Source: Sisyra terminalis
Taxonomy: Eukaryota; Arthropoda; Insecta; Neuroptera; Sisyridae
DNA length: 64,000 nucleotides
Assembly: GCA_958496175.1 (NCBI GenBank)
Contig: OY292275.1
Span: forward strand, 32,689,701-32,753,700
Reading direction: 5' to 3'
Shown piece after piece: positions 24,515 to 37,000 of this stretch. The stretch's first letter is position 1. Every line of letters begins with the position of its first letter. The notes beneath the pieces were generated by a model. That model was not told the DNA's origin. It ran no database searches and was given only the letters and a program-made list of their open reading frames with translations. A program made the translations under genes and the position numbers.

Positions 24515-26232
24515 TTAAATATTTAATTCGGGGTAAGGGCTTTTTCAAAAAAGATTAGTTCAACAAAGACAGACGTTAGAAGTCGATATATTACATAGTA
24601 GAGTTTTGACTATCTGATATCTAAGTTGATCCGAAGGAGTCATTCATAGCAGCTATAGGAAGATAGAGCGATGTAAAAAAGGTAAAATTTGCCTTTTGTA
24701 ATTTATAAATATACCTCTAAATACAGTAAATAAACACTGTTATGATAATTGTAAATTTTAAAGTGCTTTACATGAAATTAAAGATATTATAAATTTTTCA
24801 TCGTAATTTAAAAAACAAACAAACATTTCCTTGTACTCTATACCCACAAAGTGAATAAATCATAAATCAAGTGAAATAAAAATAGGTAATTATTTAGAAG
24901 AACCTCTATCGCTCCTCTCCTTAGAACCCATCCTCTTACTTAAAACTTAGCTGTTACATATAGTTGGTTAGAATCGTTGCAATATTTAAAATACAAGTGC
25001 AAGTGAATGAATACAGAACGATTATTATATCTGCACTAATAACGAATAGGTATTACATTACCTAATGATATTATTTTTAAGACTGTAACATATTTACAAA
25101 TAGGTACATATATCGCATATATCTATTATAATTGTTACTTTAACTTTATGTGGCACATGTCCAAATCGTTGGGCATAGAAATTTAAATTGTGTCACCAAT
25201 ATTATTCTGTAATTCACATGTCTAATTTGTAATAATTTATTATTTCAATTTTGTCATTTTTATAAAAGTGGTTAATTATTTACCTAACAGTTGTTATCAA
25301 GATATTAGCGTGATTTATAATCGTTAAAATGATTACAACAGTTTTTAGTACCTGACCTTTTAGATAACATTAGGAAAAAAAAATCTTTAATTTTTAGATA
25401 AAAACAACATTTATTTCATTACTTTGTGATGATTTTAATTTTTTTACGCACAACTTCCCTCAACACTACTAAAAATTAGCAGGTTGGTATAATGTAGGAA
25501 TATAACTTTGAATTAATTATTGTTTTTGTAGATATAATGTAGGTACATGTTTTTTACATAATAAAACTTAGCAATTCATAATAATCAACTTATGCCAAAA
25601 TTTAACTTAATGTAGATAAATTATGTTTCTTTGTATACTTAAAACATTATGAATTTATTTTGGTTAATTAAATGTTAACCAGAATTAATGAAGATATCAA
25701 GTTGATTACTACAAGAACTTAAATATAAAGAATACCAAAAAAATATAAAAGTGAATTTCGAACTAATAGTAAATATATATGTTATTAACCATTAACTTTT
25801 TGAAAACCATCTTTAGTAGACATTTTAATATTGTTTTTCATTGTTAAATCACTTTTGGTATTATAATTTCTCTCATACTTCCGTTACTTAAATACGTATG
25901 ATGCAACCGATAATGAAATGTCGTTAATTTTAATTAAGTATATCATCAGTCATTAAGTATATATCATATGTCGTTAATCATTAAGTAAAATAATTTTATT
26001 TAGTAACATAAATCTTAAGAAGACTAAATACCTAACATTCTCTTCAAAATATATTTTTACTTTGTGGCATTGAAACTAGATTTACTTTAAATAATGAAAA
26101 AAACACTATTTTATAATTTCCGTCACAATTGTTTTCGTTAAGTATTTGTCTAATTATATAATAATAATCAAAAGTATTATAATAGTTTTAGTAATTTTAA
26201 TATAATAATTTTACAGACAAGTCCGTTAAAAC
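24515..26232. other. Upstream region of the mitochondrial carrier gene
   Basis: No exon, RNA gene or defined repeat recognised in this AT-rich stretch. An acceptor-like AATTTTACAG lies at 26207-26216, 16 bp before the SLC25A35 start codon, so a non-coding first exon may lie somewhere in this region. Confidence 0.35.
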
Positions 26233-29150
26233 ATGGAGTTTGTACTAGGGGGTGTAGCTGCAATGGGTGCATGCTTTTTCACCAATCCACTGGAGGTAAT
26301 AAAAACCAGACTACAATTGCAGGGTGAATTGCAAGCTAGAGGCCAACATGCGAGACACTACCGCAATGTACCCCATGCTGTGTATACAATAGTTAAAGCA
26401 GATGGAATATTAGCCCTCCAAAGTGGCTTAATACCTGCCTTATGGGTACAGTTTTTCCTAAACGGTTTAAGGTGACTTCTCTTTTTAAATAATACCCATT
26501 CACTTCCTTTTAAACTAACAGCTGAGGTATTTAAAAGGGATTTAAAAATAAAACCAATGGAACGATTTCTATAGAATGTGACCGCTTCCCTAAATTGCTT
26601 TATAGTTCAAAAATATAGGAGGTAAAAATTAAAAATTGCGCAATCTCATACAATAAGAAACAATATGACTCTTATTTTTTGCTAATTTAACGATAAAAAG
26701 TATTGAATTTGACTAATCTTTACTAAAATTGATTTACAGTAATCAATAAATCGCCGATTGTATGGCCGATTGTAATATGTTGATCATTTTTTATTCTACA
26801 ATTGTAAAATATGGAAAAGAAAATAATTACCTTTAACTATTATAATTTACATTAAACTATTACAAACATCCATTCCAATTACTGCAGCAAGTAAATAATT
26901 GATTTCGAAAATAGAAAAAACACTTTATTTTTAGATTAGGAATATATCAACTGGGCGAAGTAAATGGTTTAATATTAGACAAAAATGGAAATACTATACT
27001 TTGGAAAAGTATAGGCTTTGGATCTATAGGAGCAGTTGTTGGTTCTTTTGCGTCTAGTCCTTTTTTCTTAGTTAAAACTCATTTACAGTCTAAATCAGCT
27101 AGCGCAGTTGCAGTAGGACATCAACATAAGTATAATGGAATGATGTCCGGATTAAAAGAAGTTTATTCCAAACAAGGAATCACTGGTAATTGACGAAAAA
27201 TACTATAAGAGTTAAGAAGATTTAATCAAATTAATAACTGTAGGCCTATGGCGAGGAGGAACAGCAATAATGTCAAGAGCTGCAATAGGTGGTCCAGCAC
27301 AGTTGACATCGTTTGTAATCACCAAAGAGTGGCTTGAAAATAAAGGATTTTTCAAGAATCAACCCTTAATTACTAGCTTTATGGCTTCTATGATTGGTGG
27401 AATTGCATTATCCGTTATTATGACTCCATTTGATTTGGTTACAACTCGTTTATATAACCAGGGTAAAGTATAACATAGATCCTTGCAAATGCAACATTAA
27501 TGTTTATTAATATTTGAACAATAAGTTACGCCAAAACTTCCATGCATTTGCACGTAACGAATATAAAATTAAACTGGAGTTTGACCAGCACAATGGTATT
27601 GTAATCGGTTTTGACTTTGTGTACTTTGCCGTGAAAGTATTAATGAAACGTTGCCAGATTGCACTGGTCACTAAAGTATATACCTGTTCCAAATTTTATT
27701 CATTCCATGTATTTATATTCTACACATAACATTATAACTAGAATGACCCCGGTTAATGTGAGTCAATGGATTTCATTTTTTTTTTTATAAAATTTTGCTA
27801 GTACCAGCTAGAACTAATCGTACTAATCAAATTTGTTGTATCGTTTGTCCACACTTGTTTAACTGCTACCTATATCAAATTAGATAGTATCAAACTGTTT
27901 TAATTAATTTTCTCTAGAGTTTAGAGCAGGGGTGGCCAACCCAAATACTACGGGCCACTTTCGAAATGGGTCATTACTACACGGGTCACATATAAAATTA
28001 TATATCCCCAATTCCTCAATATTTGATTTGAATACACTGTACACATTTTTGACATTGGTTTTCACTATTTTAACCGTTATAAAATACTAATTTTTTGTGT
28101 TAATAATTTTATCACTAGTTTAACAATCTATTGTTATGCATAATGTCGCTATCGGGTGTGTAAATATATTTTGCAAGTGTATCAAGCTCGCGGCCGGAAA
28201 AATGGTTCAAGTGGGCCTCATGCGGTCTTCGTGCCGCGGATTAACCACCCCTGGTTTAGACCATAGTTTACTTAGGTATATAAAATTCACAGTCGTAACC
28301 ATAGTCATCAGAGTGGTATGCCGATGTGATCTTATTATAGGCACCAATTTAATAAAAACATCATCAAAAATATTTTGAACTTTCTTTATTTTTTAATAAT
28401 AAAAGTAAGAATAGGTGTCATATTTATTCTTACCCATAAGCACCCAAATTACTAGTAACGATTCTGTAGTATAAAATCTGAAATATAATGCATTTTTAAT
28501 GGTATAAATAAAACTACTCCCTTAGTTAAATAAAATTTATTAACTCTTTTAATAATACACTAATAAGTATTATGAGCATTTTTATTTTTGAATAATATGA
28601 TTTAATTTTCTCAAATTAATGTTTTCCTGGAAAAAAATACTAGTTTATAACTCTGAAGACATACTTATAAAATAATTTATTTACCTTTTAAATACTGCTT
28701 TTAACAGCCCAGACCTTTCAACCTTTCTACAGGGTACCACTTATAAATAAATGTGACCATTTGATATTTGGCCATTGTGGAGCATTACTTGTAGGTATTG
28801 TATCACTTCATGGGTCTGCTTCCGTAGATCTCTACATATCTTAAAAATCCCTATCAAAAAGAAAATAAAAACCAAAGAGCATAAATAAAATCAAAAATAG
28901 ATTATGTTAATATAATTCACTATGAGATTATTATTTTTTAGGAGTCGGACCTAATGGCAAAGGATTGTTATACAATGGATATATGGACTGTGTGATTAAA
29001 GTTTGGAAAAAAGAAAGCTTTTATGGCTTTTACAAAGGAATTGGACCAAGCTACTTGCGATTGGGACCTCACACCGTGCTTTGCCTTATGTTTTGGGATG
29101 AACTTAAACAAATAGAAAATAATTTTGTATTGGATATTAATAAACGATAA
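26233..29150 (+). CDS. SLC25A35: Mitochondrial carrier, SLC25A35 type
   Basis: Four exons: 26233-26471, 26935-27185, 27244-27462, 28942-29150, giving 305 residues (human SLC25A35 about 300). Three tandem carrier modules are visible, each with the PxD/ExxKxRxQ-type signature: [13 protein letters not shown] (exon 1), [11 protein letters not shown] (exon 2) and [13 protein letters not shown] (exon 3). The [19 protein letters not shown] block, [16 protein letters not shown] and [17 protein letters not shown] closely follow SLC25A34/35. The second signature has F in place of the acidic residue, as I recall for that subfamily (its counterpart reads SPIYMVKTHLQ). The protein should span the inner mitochondrial membrane six times. 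Its substrate is not established and an oxaloacetate-type anion is only a guess from homology. Intron 3 (1.48 kb) carries a hAT-like insertion. Confidence 0.95.
27927..28253. mobile_element. hAT-family non-autonomous element with target duplication
   Basis: 327 bp, beginning CAGGGGTGGCCAACCC and ending GGATTAACCACCCCTG, which are inverted repeats of the hAT kind. It is flanked by GTTTAGAG (27919-27926) and GTTTAGAC (28254-28261), an 8-bp duplication with one difference, the length expected for hAT transposition. The interior is locally GC-richer (for example 28185-28245) and has no transposase. It lies in intron 3 of the carrier gene. Confidence 0.85.
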
Positions 29151-29344
29151 GAATATAAAATAGTTTATAGTCTTCATTAAAAAATTATGACATTAGTATT
29201 AATATAATTTGATAAAAACTTATTATTATTTTTTTTGTTAAAACTTACGTAATATGCACTAATTTATGTGTATAAACTGTAAAGAAACAACAGAATAATT
29301 TATGCTTCGTGATGCATCATTTTTATTTATTTCTTTACTTTTTT

Positions 29345-29560
29345 GACTCAAATTCCTTTTAGAACAGTCAAATCTAGCAACGTTGAATTTTCGACTTTGT
29401 GTTTAATTTAATTGGCAAATAATTCGGTGCATAATGAAAATTTAGCCACAAAAGAGAAAAGTATACCATATTAGTATTGAATTAAGAAAAAATCGCGAAA
29501 AGAATAAAAAACAAAGGCGAAAGTGCAACGTTGCCTGATTGGGACTGTTCTGGAGACATA
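29345..29560 (-). mobile_element. Palindromic MITE family M, copy 5
   Basis: About 216 bp, starting roughly 195 bp after the carrier gene's stop codon. The left arm has AGTCAAATCTAGCAACGTTG. The core is in the inverse orientation (CATAATGAAAATTTAGCCAC, then AAAAGAGAAAAGTATACCAT), and the right arm has GTGCAACGTTGCCTGATT. A 75-codon open frame across it is incidental. Confidence 0.8.
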
Positions 29561-31060
29561 TTAAATAAGAAAATTTGAAAGGAGTTAGGTATATAAACGA
29601 AAAATACAACAGAAAGAACTGAAAGAACACTAATAAAATAGGAATTAATGAGTTTAAGATTTTTGTCAAAAACTTATGAAAATGAACATTTTATTACGGT
29701 GGATCTGACCTGGGGTTCCTCTCTTTTTTATTAACATAAATATACTAAGATACCTAAAATATGTACTTATAAAGACATATGCTTGTAAACAGAAACGCAC
29801 ATATACCAAATAATTACTGTACTGAATACGTGGTCGTAACGTAAAATTGTCGAGACAGTATACGTTTTACACTTTTTTCGGTTCTATTCTCATTCACCAA
29901 GTATCTAGAGTATAACGGACGATAAGGAACTTCGTTCCAATGTATATATATAAAACATAAAAAATATTTACTTAAATTTAATTAATCAACAAGTACATCT
30001 TACAAATAAAAACAATAAAAACCGGTATTACTGAGTATTACTGAGCGATACATAAAATCTTCTTTTTTGGCAAATAATGTTTTGTCCTCATAAATATAGT
30101 TTTGTATTTTATTATTAAATATAATTTCGGCGATATAATAATAGTGTATCCTTCAGATAATTGCTTGAGTAAAAGTTTTCGCGATTAACGCATAGTGACG
30201 AAAATGAACCAAAGTCTAAACTTTTGTTGAACTTTTATTTTAGATCGATACACATTATTTATAAGAGCAATTATGAGCAATGAATTAAAAAATATAAAGA
30301 CCTCAAAAATCAAAAAAAAATATCTAACAAGCGCTGCGATTGGTATAGCGTAAAAATTATATTTTCAATAATTAGCTCCCAAATTATAGTAGTATTAATT
30401 TTTTTTGCTAAAAAGTTTATACCAATGACTGATTTCGAAACAGCTAGGAACAGGGTGAAAACTCAAATATATATGCTGTAGCGTATGTGTAGCACCTAAA
30501 GAAATATTTTGTATATGTTATACTTCTGTTATATGTATGTATCAATTTTTACAACAGATATTTTTCTTAAATAAGCTCGATAATTTTTTAAATAAATAGT
30601 AGATCGTTTTTATATCATTATAAATATTTAGGTCATAATATACAATATGTACAAACATGAACTATAGAAACTGAGATTTTCATTGAAACAATTTGAAAAT
30701 AGTTTCAATTGATTTAAAATACAATAAATACCAATAAATTGTGTTAGTTAGAGGAAGTTATTCTTTTTAGTATAAATATATTTACTAATTTATAATAGTT
30801 AAAATTAGTTGTTTTAAAAATTAAAACCAAAAAAAAAAACAATAATAATAATACTTTTGAACAAGGATTATTATAACATTGTTAGCAAATATATAACTTT
30901 TTTTTTGGTTTTACTTTTTTGTCATTTATATTTTTTCTTATTTAATATTCGGAGTAACGATAAAGTATATGCCGAGAAATAATTTAAAACAGAAGGAATA
31001 TATTGATCATTTAAAGTAGAACAGTTAAGAAAGCAACTGTTCTCGCCTTGAAAATATAAT
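29561..31060. other. Intergenic, AT-rich
   Basis: Spacer between the carrier gene and the 3' end of the transporter gene. A perfect 9-bp inverted repeat (AGAACAGTT at 31018-31026, AACTGTTCT at 31035-31043) lies just after the transporter stop codon and could form a small hairpin in its 3' UTR. Nothing else was recognised. Confidence 0.4.
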
Positions 31061-34000
31061 TTACACTTTAACGGGATTTAAATTTTCTTTTTGTTGGGAA
31101 GTTGGATCCAATGGACGAGATTTCAATCCTTGGCTACATAATTGAGCAATTTCACCAATATCACGACCATTAGTTTCAGGTAAATAAATTCTAAAAAAAA
31201 TTATTCTTATTGGAGAAAACCATTAGGTAATAATTAAAAAATCCAATCAATTTTACAATGTCACGCTTAAACTTTCAACCATCTGCACATTACATGTGGA
31301 AAAAATGACAGAAATCTGGATTACTTAAAGTCCGGCCAGGCAAGTTGTGTTGAGCTTATATGAATAATTAACCCAAAAGGAGGAAAATCCCTCTGATAAT
31401 AATTGTATTTCACTATAGAATTTTTTAATACTTTCGGGTATTTTGAGTAAGAATTTATTTTTTAGAAGGTTCATCTAATTTTCATGGCTTAGGAAACCTG
31501 TTTTTGCAGTTATGGATTTTCTTTTCTTAAAAACTATTTTAAATATAATTGTATGTTTCTGCTTTCGATGCAAGAAAAACACTGAAAATATTAAAGGAAA
31601 ACTCTTTTTTAAATTGAATATTCATTTTGAGAATTTTATAGATGGTGTTAGAGTCCATTCCTTACAAATTTCGCATTTTGCGGTAGTAAAGACTGGGCGT
31701 GATTGCGAGGACTCGAAAAATAAAAAAAAAGGTAATAAGATCGTAAAGTGGATATATAATTGTCTAGTCTATAAGATAAAATCTTAAAATTAAAAAAGGA
31801 AAAAAGTTACGAATTTCAGAAAAAATAATATAAAAATGATTGTAGGAATTTACAGGAATATATTTAATATTTTTAATAGTTTCAATTTAAATTCAATAAA
31901 TAAATTTATTTATTGAATAATATAATTCAGTTTATTTATTGAATTTAAATTGAAACTATTATATTTTTGTGATTCAAGAAACCTAATGAATTTACGATAC
32001 GTAACGAAACATAGCTAATTTGAATATTAAAAAATATTCAATAAAAAAACCGATCTTAAACAACCTGAATTGTCTTCTTATTTAATAAACAAAGATTCAA
32101 TTTGTCTACTACAATTTATCCCAGAAGCAAACCTGACCAATTGAAACTAGAAACAAATCTGGATACAATCGATACAATAGTCCTTTCAAGACGCAGCACC
32201 GAGGAACTCTTGGCAGAGAGTCCCGGAACAAAAAAGAAGTAGTTAAACGACGAAATAGTAGCTTATATCCCTTTTAGGGGCGCCAATATCTGGCAACATC
32301 GCGTTTTCTACTTTCTTTTTTAATTTAATTCACAAATAAATCGGGCCATAATGAATATTTAGCCACAAAGGAGAAAAAAATCGCGAATTAAGTTAAAAAC
32401 CATGGAGAAAATACAACGTTGTCAGATATTGATGTCTCTGAAAGGGAGATAATCCGAAATAGTTTTGTCAAGTTTACGGTTTCGTTAATTTCTTCTTATA
32501 TCAAATTCACCGATCACACCTACTTGTTCACCACAGAACGCATTTTTTTGGGAGATGAATTTGGCTTCTTTTAATCTTTTGGGCTTATATGACTTCTGTC
32601 AATTTTTTCTGTGCATGTACAGATATAAGGGCTAGAGCCTAGTTTCTCAACCGGTGGTTTCACATCTGTTTTGTATTCGATTTCTAATGTATTCGATTAA
32701 ATAAGATTTCTAAATAGTCCTATACAAATGTATGAGTCATTTGCTCATCGCAGGTAAATCCATCTTATACTCGAAAATGGTACATTTTCATGCAATTGCT
32801 AGTCACTTGTTTCTAGCGAAAATTTTATTGCTCAAATTTTGGCGCAAATGTTACATTTTAGTCACGTGACCACATTTTTCGCTAGAAACTAACGACTAGC
32901 GACACCATGAAAATGCACCTAAAGACTCACTTTTAACTTCATATAAATTTTTGGAATAAAAACTCAATTATATAAATACTTATTATTTTATTTGTATATT
33001 GTTGTTCCGCAAAACATTTTTGGATTTTTGGGTTGTCCGCGGATATAAAAAGGTTGAGAAACTATGGGCTATAATTTATTATTTTTATTTGTTTAAGCTA
33101 TTAACTCAACAGTTTAAGCTTTAATGAAAGCAACTGTGATCATGTGTAACAAAGATTTGTTTTTTAAAGTAAAATCAAAATTTCTTACCGTAGAAAGATA
33201 AATAGAAACAATACAATTGTTGCGAAAATGAAGAACGAAAATGGGCCAATAAATAATTGTAATGTTGGAAATGTCATGCCTACCATAAAGTTTCCAGCCC
33301 AGTTAGACATACTACCCAAAGCCATAGCGGCAGGTCGAGGACCCACTTCAAACAGTTCTGATCCAATAAAATATGGAATAGGCCCTAAGCCCAATCCATA
33401 GAAAAAGACGTATGCTAATACTGCTACAATGCAAATATATGGCATCCAACTAGTGGCATTCTAAAAAAAAGAATATACAAATTAATATAACCGTTACTAA
33501 TCACTTAAATGATATAACTGAAAATTACAATATATGTAATGGATAACGCAAGAACACATAAAAAGAATGCGGCAGTGATACAACTAAATTGAGCTAAGAC
33601 TCTTCGCCCTGTATGAAACATTAAAGGCATTACAAGAACGGCGACTAGAAAGTTAACAGCACCAGCTCCAATATTTGCATATTGACTTCCTTCGTCTGAC
33701 AATCCTGCTGACTTGAATATAGATAACGAATAATAGAAAACCTAAAATAAAATAAAAATATAAATTTATCGTATTTAAATAAATAACCGCAAAACTCACA
33801 GCATTGATTCCACTACATTGTTGTCCAGCTTGCAAAGCACAAACTAACATAAGTGGTAACCGCAGAGATGGATCTTTTAATACTCGTTTTATGCTCCAAG
33901 TTCCTCCAGCCTCTTCAATCCTTTGTGAAATTTGTAATGCCTCAATTTCTTCCACTAATTCATTAGCTTCTTTATTAAGCAATCGTGACATTTCTGTTAT

Positions 34001-37000
34001 TAAAAGAAAAACAAAAAATTATTTATATTCATATATATACAACAAGAGTGAATATTGAGAAAAAGTTTGATATGTTTGCACCTCGTATAGCTACGTTTGG
34101 TTGATTACATATTACATACAAGTACTTAGGACTTTCTGGTAAAAATGGATATGCAAATAAAGACATTACGACAAATACAACGTAAAAAGAGAGAAGATAA
34201 TGCCAAGAGTCCACCCCACCTAAAAATTTGAACAAAATTAAATAAAACGTAAATATAATTTAATTATATTTTAATTATATTTTAAAATCTACCCAATATA
34301 AATTTAAGGCCAAATATTTGACTAAAGAACACTCCAAATGTTAAACCCAAAGGACATAGTACACCCATAATGCCACGTAAAGCTATCGGTGCCAATTCTG
34401 TTAAATACATAGGCATAACACTAGTGGTGAGACCTAAAAAATATTGATTTTCAGCAAAAATACAAACAATGAATTAAAAAAAATTATAAAACCTCCTGCT
34501 AAACCAATAATAAGGCGTCCGAGAATCAAAAGCTCAACAGACCCAAAACTTTTACAAGCCAAAAACAGTACCGCCGCCAAAATCAATAAAATATTGGCAC
34601 CAATGAGACTGCCTTTGCGTCCAACTTTATTAGCCACCCAAGCACCGGTCAATGATCCAGTAACACCACCAACAATGAAAATTGACACAACAATTGACCA
34701 TAACAAATTTAAGCCAGGCTTTGATAACTCCACTCCGTATGTATGATAAATCGAGTTATTGCAAAAATCTTGAATAATCTTTAATAAAAGTAAAAAAATA
34801 TTGAAAAACAAGTTTAGAAACTATATTTTTTTAACTTTTGATAACGTACCTCTGCTGGTGAATTGATTACTCCTATTCCCCAACCACAAGACATAGCTGC
34901 TCCTAGGCAAGTTGATACACCTGCCAAAATCAAAAGAAAGGTCCATCCATCCTTACGCGCTTCCTTTTTTTCCTCTGAGTGATTCAAATCAGACTATAAA
35001 AAGAATAAAACGTAATTCGATATTTTTAGTACAGCTACAACAGCGGATTTTATATATTAAGGGGACCGAAAAGTATTATTGTTTTTTAATATACAATTAA
35101 AACACAAAATTTTGTTATAACTTTTGATTTTAAATCACAATCATTGATTTTAAAAAAATCTGGCAACGTTGCTTGTATAGACAAAACCATTTACCAGTCA
35201 TACGAAAAACTCTAGCAAAAATATGAATAGATATGTATGTATGTATAGTTTAATTCAGATCCGTGCCTCAAAAGATGGCACTAGCATTTGATTTAAGCGT
35301 GGCTTCGTGTTTACTAATATGTCATCACTATATCACGTCATACACTATTTTTTTAAACAGATAGGCTCATGTCTCTTTTAGGAACGTTAATATCTGCCAA
35401 CATTGTATTTTCTAAACTGTTTTTATTTTAATTCGCGAATACATCGTGGACCATAATAAAAATTTAACCAAAAAAGAAATAATTATACGATACTATAATT
35501 GAACTAACAAAAAAATCGCGAATGAAATTAAAAACAAAGTAGAAAATAGAAAGTTTCAAGATATTTGTCGCCAAAAGGAACATGAGAAAAAAATATATAC
35601 TTTAGAATAACGAATTTCAAAAAGAAATGCAGAATATGAAAGATAAATAAAAGAAGTTTACTGGAACGAAAATTATATATAATTTATTCTGATAAAACTA
35701 AACTTTTAGTTTGTCATATTGATAAAAAAAACTATCTTCGCCACATTAATTTATTGGTGTTTACAAATTTAATGAAAAAGTATTTTGCAAATGCCAAATA
35801 TGTTCTAAAAGATAATTCAAATTAAATATTTCTTTTTTTCTAAAAAAAGTATTTAAATACAAAAAGGAAATAGACATTTTGTATTTAGTATTTTGCATTT
35901 CAAATACTACTATTTGGAAAATGTTTCAACTCTGTATTGATAGTATACAAATTTTCAGAAATTTGAATATTGAAGATTTTATCCACTGATTTTTTATTTT
36001 CAACATAAAAAATAGAAAGATAATATTTTAAATCGTTTAATGTAGTGTTAAAAGATGAAATGAATGATTGATACCTTTGTTTAGCAATATTATATTTTTT
36101 TGATTTGAAATAACAAAAATAATCATAGTAGAAGAATGTGCGTACAATCTAAAAAAAAATAATTCGGTTCTAGATTTAATAACGCTCTTTATCATGTCCT
36201 ATTTAATGGGTATTTATTCAAAGGATCCAGCGACCAAAATAAATAGGCACTTAAAATAAATCAGCATTTGTATTTTGTTAAATTACTTAATAGTTAGTTT
36301 ATTTTAATAAATCATATACAAAAATATTGTTAAAAATATTAGTCTTATGATAGTTCTAATGATTAAAGTGTGCATTATTTCATAATTTAGGTGAACGTTG
36401 AAACTAACAATTATTATATTGAACTAAAGCTTATAATGAAAGCATTTATATATTATAATAAACGGATTATTTTTGATGAAAAATGAATTGAATGATGGCA
36501 AAGACGTCAACAAGCGCAGGTAGAACAGAGCTTATTCCAAATAGCCACCAAAACCATCCACATTGCCAATTGTCCAGCAAAAAGTATACTAACAAAATAG
36601 ATGCACTGCCATGTCCGCATATAGCTAAGAATTTTTGTTAAGGATACTTTGTACAATAAAAAACTTTGAACTTGATTAAAATAAAACATTTGAATTAATT
36701 ACATTATTACAGATTACTAAAATGGGCTCTTATTCCTTTAAAGGACATTAAAATTAGGCAATGTTTCATTTTCTGCATTGTTTTATATTCTATTCGCGGT
36801 TTTTGTGTTAATTCAATTTTAATAGGTTAAAATATGTTGAAAACTGTTATTTTACGAATTAAATTTTAAAAAATGGAAAATTCAACGTTGCCAAATTTTG
36901 ACGTCCCTACAAGGAACATGAGCCCTAAAATGCATTATAGGTAAGAAGGCATGAAAATGTTTTTTTTTTTTGAAAGGAAACAATTAAGTTGATGAAAATA

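Noticed and set aside
27483..27680. Possible divergent MITE copy (ACGTTGCCAGATT near 27650)
   Set aside because: Only one arm is recognisable; the other end and the core do not match the family.
31512..31787. 91-codon open frame in the transporter's last intron
   Set aside because: Antisense to the transporter, Lys/Ile-rich, no homology, no splice support.
34444..34746. 100-codon plus-strand frame
   Set aside because: Reverse strand of transporter exon 3.
35158..35175. Isolated AATCTGGCAACGTTGC motif
   Set aside because: Resembles a single MITE arm but lacks a core and partner arm; not counted as a copy.
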